A stretch of 64,000 bases of DNA from Flavobacteriales bacterium (GTDB taxonomy: Bacteria; Bacteroidota; Bacteroidia; Flavobacteriales_D; Cryomorphaceae): NCBI GenBank assembly GCA_022448105.1, contig JAKVAV010000008.1:62001-126000 (forward strand). Reading direction: 5' to 3'. Numbering within the stretch: position 1 is the first letter of the stretch; every line of letters starts with the position of its first letter. The notes below the pieces were generated by a model that had not been told where the DNA came from, made no database searches, and worked only from the letters and a program-made list of their open reading frames with translations. Position numbers and translations under genes: made by a program. Shown one piece after another: positions 55,686-64,000 of this stretch.

Positions 55686-56000
55686 ATGAAATTCTATATC
55701 AAAAAAGGAGATACGGTAGAGGTTACGGCCGGCGAGTTCAAAGGAAGCCAAGGCCGAGTAGTAAGCGTCCTCAGAGATAAGTACAGAGCTATCGTGGAAG
55801 GTGTTAACGAAGTTTCGCGACACACGAAACCAAGTGCTGCCAACCCGCAAGGAGGTATCACGAAAAAGGAAGCTCCAATCCACATCTCTAACCTGCTGGT
55901 GGTAAACCCATCATCTAAGAAGGGTGAAAGAGTAGGATATAAGAAAGATGCTGACGGAAAATCAGTTAGATATTTTAAGAAATCAGGAGAAGAGGTATAA
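55686..56000 (+). CDS. rplX: 50S ribosomal protein L24
   Basis: 104 residues with the KOW motif ([19 protein letters not shown]). [25 protein letters not shown] follows. Assembly-initiating protein near the tunnel exit. rplE begins 2 bases after its stop. Confidence 0.97.
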   Translation: MKFYIKKGDTVEVTAGEFKGSQGRVVSVLRDKYRAIVEGVNEVSRHTKPSAANPQGGITKKEAPIHISNLLVVNPSSKKGERVGYKKDADGKSVRYFKKSGEEV

Positions 56001-56002
56001 GC

Positions 56003-56551
56003 ATGTACACACCTAGATTAAAAACCAAATACACCGAAGAGGTCGTTCCGGCATTAAAGAAAGAATTCGGTTATAAATCGTCAATGGAAATCCCTCGTAT
56101 TGAGAAGATTATTTTGAGTCAAGGCCTTGGCGAGGCAGTAGCAGACAAAAAGATTGTCGAAGCCTCTGTCAAAGAGATGACTGCAATCTCCGGTCAAAAG
56201 GCAATTCCAACATACTCGAAGAAAGACATCTCTAATTTCAAGCTGAGAAAGGGCATGCCCATCGGCGCGAAGGTGACGCTCAGAGGAGAGAGAATGTATG
56301 AATTTCTCGACAGACTCATTTCCGTAGCACTTCCAAGAACTCGGGATTTCCGTGGAGTAAAGGCTACTGGATTCGACGGTAGAGGGAATTTTAATATGGG
56401 TATCACCGAACAAATCATTTTCCCGGAGATAGATATCGAAAAAGTTAATAAGATAAATGGGATGGACATCACTTTTGTTACGAGTGCAAACAGTGACGAG
56501 GAGGCTAAAGCACTTCTAGGCGCCTTCAAATTTCCATTCACTAAAAAGTAA
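56003..56551 (+). CDS. rplE: 50S ribosomal protein L5
   Basis: 182 residues. [45 protein letters not shown] and [20 protein letters not shown] are diagnostic. It binds 5S rRNA and touches P-site tRNA. A few residues differ from the usual consensus (SQGLG for NMGVG), as often in Bacteroidota. Confidence 0.98.
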   Translation: MYTPRLKTKYTEEVVPALKKEFGYKSSMEIPRIEKIILSQGLGEAVADKKIVEASVKEMTAISGQKAIPTYSKKDISNFKLRKGMPIGAKVTLRGERMYEFLDRLISVALPRTRDFRGVKATGFDGRGNFNMGITEQIIFPEIDIEKVNKINGMDITFVTSANSDEEAKALLGAFKFPFTKK

Positions 56552-56563
56552 AGAGTACACGGC

Positions 56564-56833
56564 ATGGCAAAAGAATCAATGAAAGCCAGAGAGCGAAAGC
56601 GCGAGAGAATGGTAGCAAAATATGCGGCTAAGCGCGAAGCACTCAAAGAAGCAGGTGACTGGGACGCACTCCAGAAGCTTCCAAAAAATTCGTCAAAGGT
56701 TAGAATGCACAACAGATGTAAGCTGACTGGAAGACCAAGAGGATACATGAGGCAATTCGGTTTGTCGCGTGTGACCTTCCGTGAGATGGCTTTGGAAGGG
56801 AAGATCCCAGGTGTCAAAAAAGCAAGCTGGTAA
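56564..56833 (+). CDS. rpsN: 30S ribosomal protein S14, zinc-free form
   Basis: 89 residues, the long form. [38 protein letters not shown] is diagnostic. Only one Cys is present, so the zinc ribbon of the short S14 form is absent. Confidence 0.97.
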   Translation: MAKESMKARERKRERMVAKYAAKREALKEAGDWDALQKLPKNSSKVRMHNRCKLTGRPRGYMRQFGLSRVTFREMALEGKIPGVKKASW

Positions 56834-56852
56834 CTCAAAGAATTAGAAGATT

Positions 56853-57251
56853 ATGTATTCAGATCCAATCGCAGATTACCTTACACGCATCAGAAACGCA
56901 ATGACCGCTAAGAAGCGTGTAGTAGTTATACCGGCTTCGAATATGAAGAAGGAAATTACAAAGATCCTAATGGAAAAAGGATATATCCTGAACTATAAAG
57001 TTCTTGATGATTCTCCACAAGGTTCGATTAAGATTGCTCTAAAATACCACCCGATTACCAAGACGCCGGCTATTAAAAAGCTCCAAAGAGCTTCTCGTCC
57101 AGGCCTGCGTCAGTATTCAGGTTCAGATGAGTTGCCAAGAGTATTGAACGGCCTAGGTGTGTCAATCGTTTCTACCTCTAGAGGTGTCATGACAGACAAA
57201 GAAGCTAGGGCTCAAAATGTAGGCGGCGAAGTAGTCTGTTACGTATACTAA
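56853..57251 (+). CDS. rpsH: 30S ribosomal protein S8
   Basis: 132 residues. DPIADYLTRIRNAMTAKK opens it, and SRPGLRQYSGSDELPRVLNGLGVSIVSTSRGVMTD is the RNA-binding C-domain. In E. coli S8 represses the spc operon at the rplE start; the rplX-rplE spacer here is only 2 bases. Confidence 0.98.
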   Translation: MYSDPIADYLTRIRNAMTAKKRVVVIPASNMKKEITKILMEKGYILNYKVLDDSPQGSIKIALKYHPITKTPAIKKLQRASRPGLRQYSGSDELPRVLNGLGVSIVSTSRGVMTDKEARAQNVGGEVVCYVY

Positions 57252-57269
57252 AACGAAAAAAGCACAGAA

Positions 57270-57821
57270 ATGTCTCGAATAGGAAATGCACCAATATCAA
57301 TACCTGACGGAGTAACCGTTGACGTAAACGATGCTGTTGTTACTGTTAAAGGAGCTAAAGGAGAGTTGACCCAAGAAATCAGTCCTGCTATTAAGTGCAA
57401 GATTGAAGAAGGTATTCTTACGCTAGAAAGAACCAATGAAGAAAAGCAAACCAAGGCACTTCACGGTCTCTATCGTTCGCTCATTAACAATATGGTCGAA
57501 GGCGTAAGTCAAGGATACACCATTAAACAAGAATTGGTAGGAGTAGGTTACAGAGCCAAAGTGCAAGGCCAAAAACTAGAAGTGGCCTTGGGATTCTCTC
57601 ACCCGATAATTTTTGAACTGCCCACAGAAATTAAAGTTTCTGCTGAACAAGCTAAAGGTCAAAATCCAATTATCACACTTGAGTCGCATGATAAGCAGTT
57701 GATTGGCCAAGTAGCAGCGAAGATTAGATCGTTCAGAAAACCTGAGCCATACAAAGGTAAAGGAGTGCGTTTTGTAGGAGAACACATTAGAAGAAAAGCA
57801 GGTAAAGCTGCTGGTAAATAA
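57270..57821 (+). CDS. rplF: 50S ribosomal protein L6
   Basis: 183 residues with two related domains. SRIGNAPISIPDGV, LHGLYRSLINNMVEGVSQGY and KPEPYKGKGVRFVGEHIRRKAGKA are diagnostic. Lies near the factor-binding site of 23S rRNA. Confidence 0.98.
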   Translation: MSRIGNAPISIPDGVTVDVNDAVVTVKGAKGELTQEISPAIKCKIEEGILTLERTNEEKQTKALHGLYRSLINNMVEGVSQGYTIKQELVGVGYRAKVQGQKLEVALGFSHPIIFELPTEIKVSAEQAKGQNPIITLESHDKQLIGQVAAKIRSFRKPEPYKGKGVRFVGEHIRRKAGKAAGK

Positions 57822-57828
57822 TTGAGTT

Positions 57829-58182
57829 ATGGCAAACACGAAGCTATTACGTCGAAGAAGAATTAAGAAGAGCATTCGCAAGAATGTGGCCGGTACTACC
57901 GAAAGACCAAGACTTTCTGTATACCGCAGTAACACCCAGATATATGCCCAAATCATTGATGATTCTGAGGGAAAGACCATCGTGGCTGCAGACTCGTTGA
58001 AAAATGAGGCAGCACAAAGTATTCCCAAAATTGAGCAAGCAGCTATGGTTGGTAAAGATGTTGCTGAGAAGGCAGTGGCCGCTGGAATTACTGAGGTCGT
58101 ATTCGATAGAAACGGATACCTCTACCACGGAAGAGTTAAATCATTAGCAGATGCTGCCCGCGAGGGAGGCCTAAAATTTTAA
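57829..58182 (+). CDS. rplR: 50S ribosomal protein L18
   Basis: 117 residues. [38 protein letters not shown] and [26 protein letters not shown] match the family. Binds 5S rRNA. Confidence 0.98.
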   Translation: MANTKLLRRRRIKKSIRKNVAGTTERPRLSVYRSNTQIYAQIIDDSEGKTIVAADSLKNEAAQSIPKIEQAAMVGKDVAEKAVAAGITEVVFDRNGYLYHGRVKSLADAAREGGLKF

Positions 58183-58189
58183 TTAGAAA

Positions 58190-58708
58190 ATGGCAAAAGC
58201 AAACATTAAGCGCGTAAAGTCTAGCGATCTTGAGTTAAAAGATAAGCTGGTAGCGATAAATCGTGTCACCAAGGTGACAAAAGGAGGTCGTACCTTCAGC
58301 TTCTCTGCTATCGTGGTAGTAGGTAACGAAAATGGAGTAGTCGGACACGGCCTCGGTAAAGCAAAAGAAGTAACTACAGCGATTGCGAAAGGTATCGATG
58401 ACGCCAAGAAAAATTTGATCAAAGTGCCTATTGTTAACGATACTGTACCTCACAGCCAATATGGTAAATATGCAGGTGCCAGAGTTCTTCTCAAGCCGGC
58501 TTCGAATGGTACAGGTGTGATTGCCGGTGGGGCAATGCGCGCGGTGCTGGAGAGTGTTGGAATTAAAGACGTACTTGCCAAGTCGCAAGGTTCTTCAAAT
58601 CCTCACAACGTGGTAAAAGCTACTCTCGACGCATTGACGCACATGAGAGATGCACGAGCAGTGGCAAATCAAAGAGGTATTTCTTTAGAAAAAGTATTTA
58701 ACGGTTAA
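58190..58708 (+). CDS. rpsE: 30S ribosomal protein S5
   Basis: 172 residues. [30 protein letters not shown] contains the fidelity/spectinomycin loop. [10 protein letters not shown] and [23 protein letters not shown] make up the second domain. Confidence 0.98.
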   Translation: MAKANIKRVKSSDLELKDKLVAINRVTKVTKGGRTFSFSAIVVVGNENGVVGHGLGKAKEVTTAIAKGIDDAKKNLIKVPIVNDTVPHSQYGKYAGARVLLKPASNGTGVIAGGAMRAVLESVGIKDVLAKSQGSSNPHNVVKATLDALTHMRDARAVANQRGISLEKVFNG

Positions 58709-58718
58709 GCTTAAGGAA

Positions 58719-58901
58719 ATGGCTAAAGAAGTTATTGTAACACAAGTAAGAAGCGCAATCAGAAGACCAAAGAGTCAGAAAAGAACTCTTGAAGCGCTTG
58801 GATTGAAAAGACTACATCGTCCAGTGACAAAAGTGGCTACCCCACAGATTTTAGGGATGATCGCTAAGGTGAGTCACCTCGTAACTGTACAAGACAAGTA
58901 A
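58719..58901 (+). CDS. rpmD: 50S ribosomal protein L30
   Basis: 60 residues. VTQVRSAIRRPKSQKRTLEALGLKRLHRPV is the family signature; the C-terminus ends MIAKVSHLVTVQ. The gene is present here although it is lost in some lineages. Confidence 0.96.
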   Translation: MAKEVIVTQVRSAIRRPKSQKRTLEALGLKRLHRPVTKVATPQILGMIAKVSHLVTVQDK

Positions 58902-58920
58902 ACTAGAAAATTATTGAGTG

Positions 58921-59367
58921 ATGAACTTAAGTAATCTCAAACCTGCCAAAGGATCCAACAAGAATAAAAGACGTCTCGGAAGAGGAGAAGGTACTGGATT
59001 TGGTGATACTGCTGGTAGAGGACATAAAGGTGCCAAATCAAGAAGTGGATACAGTAAAAAGCGTGGGTTCGAAGGCGGTCAAATGCCTTTGCAACGTCGT
59101 GTGCCAAAATTTGGTTTTACTAATCCTAATAGAGTGGAGTATAAGGGAGTAAACCTAGATACCATCGAAAAATTGGCCTCCGAAAAGAAGATTGAAGTCT
59201 TTACTCCAGAGACTTTTATAAGCAACGGTCTTTGTTCAAAAAATGAATTGATCAAAATACTGGGCAGGGGAGAATTGAAATCCAAAGTCTCGGTAACGGC
59301 ACACGCATTTTCGGCTACTGCAAAAGCAGCAATTGAAGGTAAAGGCGGAGAAGTAACAATTAAATAA
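58921..59367 (+). CDS. rplO: 50S ribosomal protein L15
   Basis: 148 residues. [43 protein letters not shown] is the basic, glycine-rich tail; the globular C-domain follows VNLDTIEKL. The ATG at 58921 is used instead of the GTG one codon earlier. Confidence 0.97.
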   Translation: MNLSNLKPAKGSNKNKRRLGRGEGTGFGDTAGRGHKGAKSRSGYSKKRGFEGGQMPLQRRVPKFGFTNPNRVEYKGVNLDTIEKLASEKKIEVFTPETFISNGLCSKNELIKILGRGELKSKVSVTAHAFSATAKAAIEGKGGEVTIK

Positions 59368-59394
59368 TACTATCAAGGGAATCGACTAGCTACT

Positions 59395-60723
59395 ATGAAG
59401 AACTTTATTCAAACATTAAAAAACATCTGGAGCATAGATGAACTGAGAAATCGTATTCTCACTACTCTCGCATTGCTTCTAGTTTTCAGAATTGGTTCTT
59501 ACATCGTTCTTCCTGGAATCGATGCTGCCAGACTTGCGGCTGCGAATGAAGGTGGTGGAGGACTTGCTGATCTTCTGAACCTGTTTACAGGTGGAGCTTT
59601 TAACAGGGCCAGCATATTTAGTTTAGGTATTATGCCTTATATATCGGCGTCTATCATCATGCAGCTAGCTGGTATTGCAGTTCCTTCTATTCAGAAAATG
59701 CAGAAAGAAGGTGAAAGCGGTAGAAAGAAAATCAACCAGTATACTCGATTTCTCACAATTGTCATTACCTGTTTTCAAGCTCCAGGATTTATTGCGGCTT
59801 CTGTGCCTGCTGAAGCGAGACTATTTGATACGCCGTTTTGGTGGGCAATGTCTATCGTAATTCTCACTACTGGTACTCTCTTCGTGATGTGGTTGGGGGA
59901 GAGAATAACAGACAGAGGAGTTGGGAATGGAATCTCCTTACTTATTATGATCGGTATCATCGCAGGTTTGCCTGCAGCGTTTTTCCAAGAAATAGTAGCA
60001 GCAACAGGTCCAGAAGGAAACGGCTTAGTTGTGCTTTTGATTGAAGTAGTAGCCTTACTTGTAGTTATAGGTGCTACCGTGGCTCTAGTGCAAGCGGTGC
60101 GTAAGGTGCCTATCCAGTTTGCCAAACAACAGCTAGGAAATAGGGAGTACAGTCAAGGAGCGCGACAATACATACCTCTCAAGGTGAATAGTGCTGGTGT
60201 AATGCCAATCATTTTCGCTCAAGCGATCATGTTTGTTCCTCTTTACATTGCCCAGTATTCTGATACGCAGTCTGGATTCGTAGTGGAGCTAGCCAATTTT
60301 AACGGTCTGTATTACAATATCCTATTCTTTTTAATGGTGGTTGCGTTTACCTACTTCTATACAGCCATTACTGTTAATCCAAATCAGATGGCAGACGACC
60401 TAAAGAGAAATGGTGGTTTTGTTCCAGGAGTGAAGCCAGGTAAGTCAACTGCTGACTTTTTGGATACAGTGCTGTCAAGAATCACCCTTCCTGGTGCAAT
60501 TTTCCTCGGACTGATTGCTATACTTCCGGTGTTTGCGGTCCAGGCAGGAGTGAAACAGGCTTTTGCCATTTTCTTTGGAGGTACATCTCTTTTGATCATG
60601 GTAGGAGTTATCCTAGATACATTGCAACAAATAGAAAGTTATTTGCTAATGCGTCATTACGATGGATTGATGAAAACTGGCAAGCTTGCCGGAAGGGCAT
60701 CAACTTTTGGGATGGCAGGTTAA
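59395..60723 (+). CDS. secY: Preprotein translocase subunit SecY
   Basis: 442 residues, ten membrane helices. It forms the protein-conducting channel with SecE and SecG. FRIGSYIVLPGID precedes the plug and LGIMPYISASIIMQL is helix 2. VTYFYTAITVNPNQMADDLKRNGGFVPGVKPGK (split over a loop) is the SecA/ribosome-binding C5 region with the conserved Arg. As usual it lies after rplO; no adk or map gene follows. Confidence 0.97.
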   Translation: MKNFIQTLKNIWSIDELRNRILTTLALLLVFRIGSYIVLPGIDAARLAAANEGGGGLADLLNLFTGGAFNRASIFSLGIMPYISASIIMQLAGIAVPSIQKMQKEGESGRKKINQYTRFLTIVITCFQAPGFIAASVPAEARLFDTPFWWAMSIVILTTGTLFVMWLGERITDRGVGNGISLLIMIGIIAGLPAAFFQEIVAATGPEGNGLVVLLIEVVALLVVIGATVALVQAVRKVPIQFAKQQLGNREYSQGARQYIPLKVNSAGVMPIIFAQAIMFVPLYIAQYSDTQSGFVVELANFNGLYYNILFFLMVVAFTYFYTAITVNPNQMADDLKRNGGFVPGVKPGKSTADFLDTVLSRITLPGAIFLGLIAILPVFAVQAGVKQAFAIFFGGTSLLIMVGVILDTLQQIESYLLMRHYDGLMKTGKLAGRASTFGMAG

Positions 60724-60744
60724 AATTTGAATAATTATTAAAGT

Positions 60745-60963
60745 ATGGCGAAACAATCATCTATCGAGCAAGACGGAACAATCGTAGAGGCCCTGTCAAA
60801 TGCGATGTTTAAAGTCGAACTTGAAAACGGTCATGTTATCGTGGCTCACATTTCTGGGAAGATGAGAATGCACTACATTAAAATCTTACCCGGAGATAAG
60901 GTGAAAGTTGAAATGTCCCCATACGACTTGAGTAAAGGTAGAATTACCTTCAGATACAAATAA
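60745..60963 (+). CDS. infA: Translation initiation factor IF-1
   Basis: 72 residues, OB/S1 fold. [64 protein letters not shown]-type blocks are read in order, covering the complete family. Binds the A site during initiation. Followed by an unusually long 95-base gap. Confidence 0.97.
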   Translation: MAKQSSIEQDGTIVEALSNAMFKVELENGHVIVAHISGKMRMHYIKILPGDKVKVEMSPYDLSKGRITFRYK

Positions 60964-60970
60964 AGGATTG

Positions 60971-61054
60971 ATGAACCGAGCCGAAAGAAATTTTTTAAAA
61001 CTAAGAAGGATGTTCACCAGCGAGCTGCATGTGACCACTTTAACCAAATATTGA
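60971..61054 (+). other. Possible 27-codon micro-ORF in the infA-rpmJ gap
   Basis: ATG at 60971 to TGA at 61054, basic peptide beginning MNRAERNFLKLRR. An AAAGGA stretch lies 3 bases before the ATG. There is no recognisable family, and a random ORF of this size is common, so this is only a candidate. Confidence 0.2.
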
Positions 61055-61058
61055 ACAC

Positions 61059-61175
61059 ATGAAAACAAGAGCGAGTGTAAAAAAGCGTTCCGCAGAGTGC
61101 AAAATCGTACGTCGTAAAGGAAGATTGTACGTGATTAACAAGAAGAACCCAAAGTTCAAGCAACGTCAAGGATAA
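61059..61175 (+). CDS. rpmJ: 50S ribosomal protein L36, zinc-site-degenerate
   Basis: 38 residues: starts [11 protein letters not shown] and ends [10 protein letters not shown], a full match to L36. Of the zinc ligands of the classical form (C11, C14, C27, H33), only C14 remains; the others are Ser, Asn and Phe, so this is the non-zinc form seen in Bacteroidota. The gene sits 10 bases before rpsM and is too short for default ORF thresholds. Confidence 0.96.
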   Translation: MKTRASVKKRSAECKIVRRKGRLYVINKKNPKFKQRQG

Positions 61176-61185
61176 ATAAAGAATT

Positions 61186-61563
61186 ATGGCTAGGATAGCT
61201 GGTGTAGATTTACCAAAAAATAAAAGAGGAGTAATTTCTCTGACCTACATTTTCGGAATAGGCCCAACGAAAGCTGCCGAAATTTTGTCAAGAACGAGCG
61301 TTGATGAAAATATCAAAGTTCAAGATTGGACCGACGAACAAACTGCTGCTATTCGTCAACTTATAAGCGACGAATACACTGTTGAAGGTTCTTTAAGATC
61401 AGAAATCCAAACCAACATCAAGCGATTGATGGATATTGGATGTTACCGAGGTATTCGTCACCGTTCCGGACTTCCGCTTAGGGGCCAGAGAACCAAGAAT
61501 AACTCGAGAACGAGAAAAGGAAAGAGAAAGACCGTAGCCAACAAAAAGAAGGCAACCAAATAA
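61186..61563 (+). CDS. rpsM: 30S ribosomal protein S13
   Basis: 125 residues. [58 protein letters not shown] are diagnostic. Contacts P-site tRNA and bridges to the 50S subunit. Confidence 0.98.
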   Translation: MARIAGVDLPKNKRGVISLTYIFGIGPTKAAEILSRTSVDENIKVQDWTDEQTAAIRQLISDEYTVEGSLRSEIQTNIKRLMDIGCYRGIRHRSGLPLRGQRTKNNSRTRKGKRKTVANKKKATK

Positions 61564-61589
61564 TAACTAGGTAGATAAAGCAATTTAAG

Positions 61590-61976
61590 ATGGCAAAGTC
61601 TAACGCTAAAAAGAAGTTGAACGTAAAAGTGGATGCAGTCGGAGAGGCTCACATCCAAGCTTCATTCAACAACATCATCATCTCTATGTGCAACGCCTCA
61701 GGACAAGTGATTAGCTGGTCTTCTGCGGGTAAGCAAGGATTTAGAGGTTCTAAGAAAAACACACCTTACGCTGCTCAGGTAGCGGCAGAAGATTGTGCGA
61801 AAGTCGCTTTTGATTTAGGCCTGAGAAAAGTAAAAGTATACGTTAAAGGTCCTGGATCAGGAAGAGAATCAGCAATAAGATCTATTCACAACTCAGGAGT
61901 TGAAGTTACTGAGATAGTCGATGTAACTCCAATGCCCCACAATGGTTGTCGACCACCAAAGCGCAGAAGAGTATAA
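61590..61976 (+). CDS. rpsK: 30S ribosomal protein S11
   Basis: 128 residues. [44 protein letters not shown] and [16 protein letters not shown] are diagnostic. Platform protein near the mRNA exit. Confidence 0.98.
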   Translation: MAKSNAKKKLNVKVDAVGEAHIQASFNNIIISMCNASGQVISWSSAGKQGFRGSKKNTPYAAQVAAEDCAKVAFDLGLRKVKVYVKGPGSGRESAIRSIHNSGVEVTEIVDVTPMPHNGCRPPKRRRV

Positions 61977-62011
61977 CAACGCATTCGTTCAAAGACATTA
62001 CAGTTTAAGAC

Positions 62012-62620
62012 ATGGCAAGATACACAGGCCCCAAATCAAAAGTTGCACGTCGCTTCAAAGAGCCAATTTTTGGCCCAGATAAAGCACTCGAAAGGAAGAA
62101 CTATCCTCCAGGGTTCCACGGACCAAACAAGCGTCGCTCCAAGCAGTCTGAATACGCAGTTCAGCTTCAGGAAAAACAAAAGGCAAAATACACTTACGGA
62201 ATCCTAGAACGTCAGTTTGCAAACCTTTTTGACAAAGCTCAAAGAAAGGTTGGAATTACTGGTGAGCTCTTGCTACAATTCTGTGAGGCACGATTAGATA
62301 ATGTTGTCTACAGAATGGGAATTGCTCCTACAAGAAGGGCCGCCCGTCAGTTGGTAGGCCACCGCCACATTACCGTGAATGGAAATGTGGTTAACATACC
62401 ATCATATTCGCTTCGTCCCGGTGACAAAGTCGGGGTGCGTGAGAGATCCAAATCACTCGAGGTGATTAGTAACTCACTGGCATCAACGGGACGTCAAAAA
62501 TTCGATTGGATTGACTTTGAGCGCACATCGCTCGAAGGAACATACGTTCAACATCCTTCCAGAGAGCAAATTCCTGAGAATATCAAGGAACAGTTGATCG
62601 TCGAGCTTTATTCAAAATAA
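62012..62620 (+). CDS. rpsD: 30S ribosomal protein S4
   Basis: 202 residues. The N-terminus lacks the Cys cluster of zinc-binding S4. [39 protein letters not shown] is the S4 RNA-binding domain. Primary 16S rRNA binder; in E. coli it represses the alpha operon. Confidence 0.98.
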   Translation: MARYTGPKSKVARRFKEPIFGPDKALERKNYPPGFHGPNKRRSKQSEYAVQLQEKQKAKYTYGILERQFANLFDKAQRKVGITGELLLQFCEARLDNVVYRMGIAPTRRAARQLVGHRHITVNGNVVNIPSYSLRPGDKVGVRERSKSLEVISNSLASTGRQKFDWIDFERTSLEGTYVQHPSREQIPENIKEQLIVELYSK

Positions 62621-62644
62621 TAACCTTAACTAAGGAAAACCTTC

Positions 62645-63637
62645 ATGGCCATTTTAGATTTTCAGAAACCCGACAAGGTCATAATGATCGAGTCAGACAA
62701 CAACGATGGAAAATTCGAATTTCGTCCCTTAGAACCTGGTTACGGGATTACTATTGGGAACGCACTTCGCAGAATTCTCCTCTCTTCATTAGAAGGATTT
62801 GCAATTACTTCAATTAAGATTGAAGGTGTAGACCACGAATTCTCCACAATTGAAGGAGTTGTTGAAGACGTAACTGAAATCGTACTCAACCTAAAGCAAG
62901 TTCGATTTAAACGTCAAATAGAAGGAACTGATTCTGAAAAAGTAACAGTTTCTATAAGCGGAAGTGATGCCTTCACTGCTGGTGATATAGGCAAGTTTAC
63001 CACTGCTTTTCAAGTGTTGAATCCAGATCATGTTATCTGCAACAAAGAAAAGTCGGTTAAGTTAGAAATGGAAATCAGCATCGGGAAAGGTAGAGGTTAT
63101 CGTCCGTCTGAAGAAAACAAGGTGGGTAATGCCCCTATGGGTACAATATTCATCGACTCGATTTTCACGCCTATTAGAAAAGTGAACTACACGATTGAAA
63201 ACTACCGTGTTGAGCAAAAAACGGACTACGAGAAGTTGATTATGGATGTGGTGACTGACGGTTCAATTACACCTAAAGACTCACTTCAAGAAGCAGCAAA
63301 AATCCTGATCCATCATTTTATGCTCTTTTCAGATGAGAAAATTACTTTGGACAGCGAGCAAAAGTCAGAAACTGAAGAATTTGACGAAACTTCTCTTCAC
63401 ATGCGACAGCTTCTTAAAACCAAGCTTGTTGACATGGACCTTTCAGTTAGAGCATTGAATTGCCTTAAGGCCGCAGATATCGATACACTTGGAGATTTAG
63501 TGTCATTCAATAAAAATGATCTCTTGAAGTTTAGAAACTTTGGTAAGAAATCGTTGACAGAGCTTGAAGATCTCATCGAGTCCAAAGGTCTCTCTTTTGG
63601 CATGAACGTTTCCAAGTACAAATTAGACAAAGAGTAA
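62645..63637 (+). CDS. rpoA: RNA polymerase alpha subunit
   Basis: 330 residues. The N-terminal assembly domain (about 1-235) has [22 protein letters not shown]. The C-terminal domain (about 255-320) has [45 protein letters not shown], for promoter UP-element and activator contact. A short acidic linker joins them. Confidence 0.98.
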   Translation: MAILDFQKPDKVIMIESDNNDGKFEFRPLEPGYGITIGNALRRILLSSLEGFAITSIKIEGVDHEFSTIEGVVEDVTEIVLNLKQVRFKRQIEGTDSEKVTVSISGSDAFTAGDIGKFTTAFQVLNPDHVICNKEKSVKLEMEISIGKGRGYRPSEENKVGNAPMGTIFIDSIFTPIRKVNYTIENYRVEQKTDYEKLIMDVVTDGSITPKDSLQEAAKILIHHFMLFSDEKITLDSEQKSETEEFDETSLHMRQLLKTKLVDMDLSVRALNCLKAADIDTLGDLVSFNKNDLLKFRNFGKKSLTELEDLIESKGLSFGMNVSKYKLDKE

Positions 63638-63685
63638 TAAAATACTTTCAGTCGGTTGAAAGATTGACTGTTAATACGAACACAA

Positions 63686-64000
63686 ATGAGACACGGTAAG
63701 AGAAATAACGCACTAGGCCGCAAAACCGCACACAGAAAGGCGATGTTGGAAAATATGGCTTGCTCATTGATAGAGCATAAGCGTATCACTACCACGGTCG
63801 CCAAGGCGAAGGAATTGCGAAAGTTTGTTGAACCGATCATCACACGATCAAAAGCAGATTCCACGCACAACCGACGCGAAGTTTTCAAGAATCTTCAAAG
63901 CAAGAATGCGGTTACTGAACTTTTCAGAGAAGTTGCTCCAAAGGTTGCTCAAAGAGAGGGTGGTTACACAAGAATTATCAAGCTGGGCACCCGACTAGGT
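63686..64000 (+). CDS. rplQ: 50S ribosomal protein L17 (3' end off window)
   Basis: The first 105 residues are visible, and the frame is still open at the last base. [45 protein letters not shown] is the L17 signature. It lies 48 bases after rpoA, the usual last gene of the alpha operon. The start is the ATG at 63686. Confidence 0.97.
   Translation, partial: MRHGKRNNALGRKTAHRKAMLENMACSLIEHKRITTTVAKAKELRKFVEPIITRSKADSTHNRREVFKNLQSKNAVTELFREVAPKVAQREGGYTRIIKLGTRLG

Noticed and set aside
56194-56838. 214-codon open frame on the minus strand
   Set aside because: It is antisense to rplE and rpsN, both certain genes.
1-64000. CRISPR arrays, tRNA or rRNA genes, insertion sequences, prophage
   Set aside because: No regular repeats, transposase or integrase motifs, or cloverleaf-like sequences were seen when reading the gene gaps.

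Overview
The window comes from a member of the Bacteroidota, most likely a marine Flavobacteriia-like organism. The evidence is a type IX secretion C-terminal sorting signal, TonB C-terminal and MORN-type repeat proteins, a DUF4290 gene next to murA, Bacteroidota-type promoters (TTTG / 19 nt / TAnnTTTG), and an rpsL-rpsG-fusA-rpsJ order with no tuf. No tRNA, rRNA, CRISPR array, insertion sequence or prophage was seen. Genes are dense and no gene-free stretch exceeds about 300 bases.

Bases 1-7115 are a surface-glycan locus: a truncated GT4 glycosyltransferase, a GT2 enzyme, a sulfotransferase, another GT4 enzyme and an unrecognised GT-B-like protein on the plus strand. They face a GT4-like enzyme and a polytopic membrane protein on the minus strand. 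Bases 7202-12903 hold a DUF985 cupin, a secreted MORN/TonB-C protein, a large GAF protein and an HD domain fused to a Pycsar-type membrane effector domain. Bases 13056-19681 form an RND efflux operon whose outer-membrane component carries an extra N-terminal substrate-binding-like domain. A potassium channel follows.

Bases 20492-28058 are rich in phosphorus enzymes: a metallophosphatase fused to an Omp85-type barrel, a beta-propeller lipoprotein, a PAP2 phosphatase and polyphosphate kinase. A T9SS cargo protein follows, then an SGNH-hydrolase pseudogene that carries two in-frame stops and has lost its catalytic serine. The pseudogene sits downstream of a GT-B-like gene.

Bases 31268-39806 are a tightly overlapping nonulosonic acid operon: pseB, pseC, aldo/keto reductase, Gfo/Idh/MocA oxidoreductase, SDR, SpsF-type cytidylyltransferase, a divergent NeuB-type synthase, two GNAT acetyltransferases and pseI. 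No PseG hydrolase is visible. A Wzm/Wzt ABC exporter converges on it from the minus strand, so the sugar is probably used in an exported polysaccharide.

Bases 41981-46956 (minus strand) carry a TlpA-like thioredoxin, MurA with Asp at the fosfomycin-target Cys position, a DUF4290 protein and a UvrD/PcrA helicase. From 47199 to the right edge runs one continuous str-S10-spc-alpha transcription and translation operon, from rpsL to a truncated rplQ, with a clear promoter just upstream. It includes the 38-residue rpmJ.
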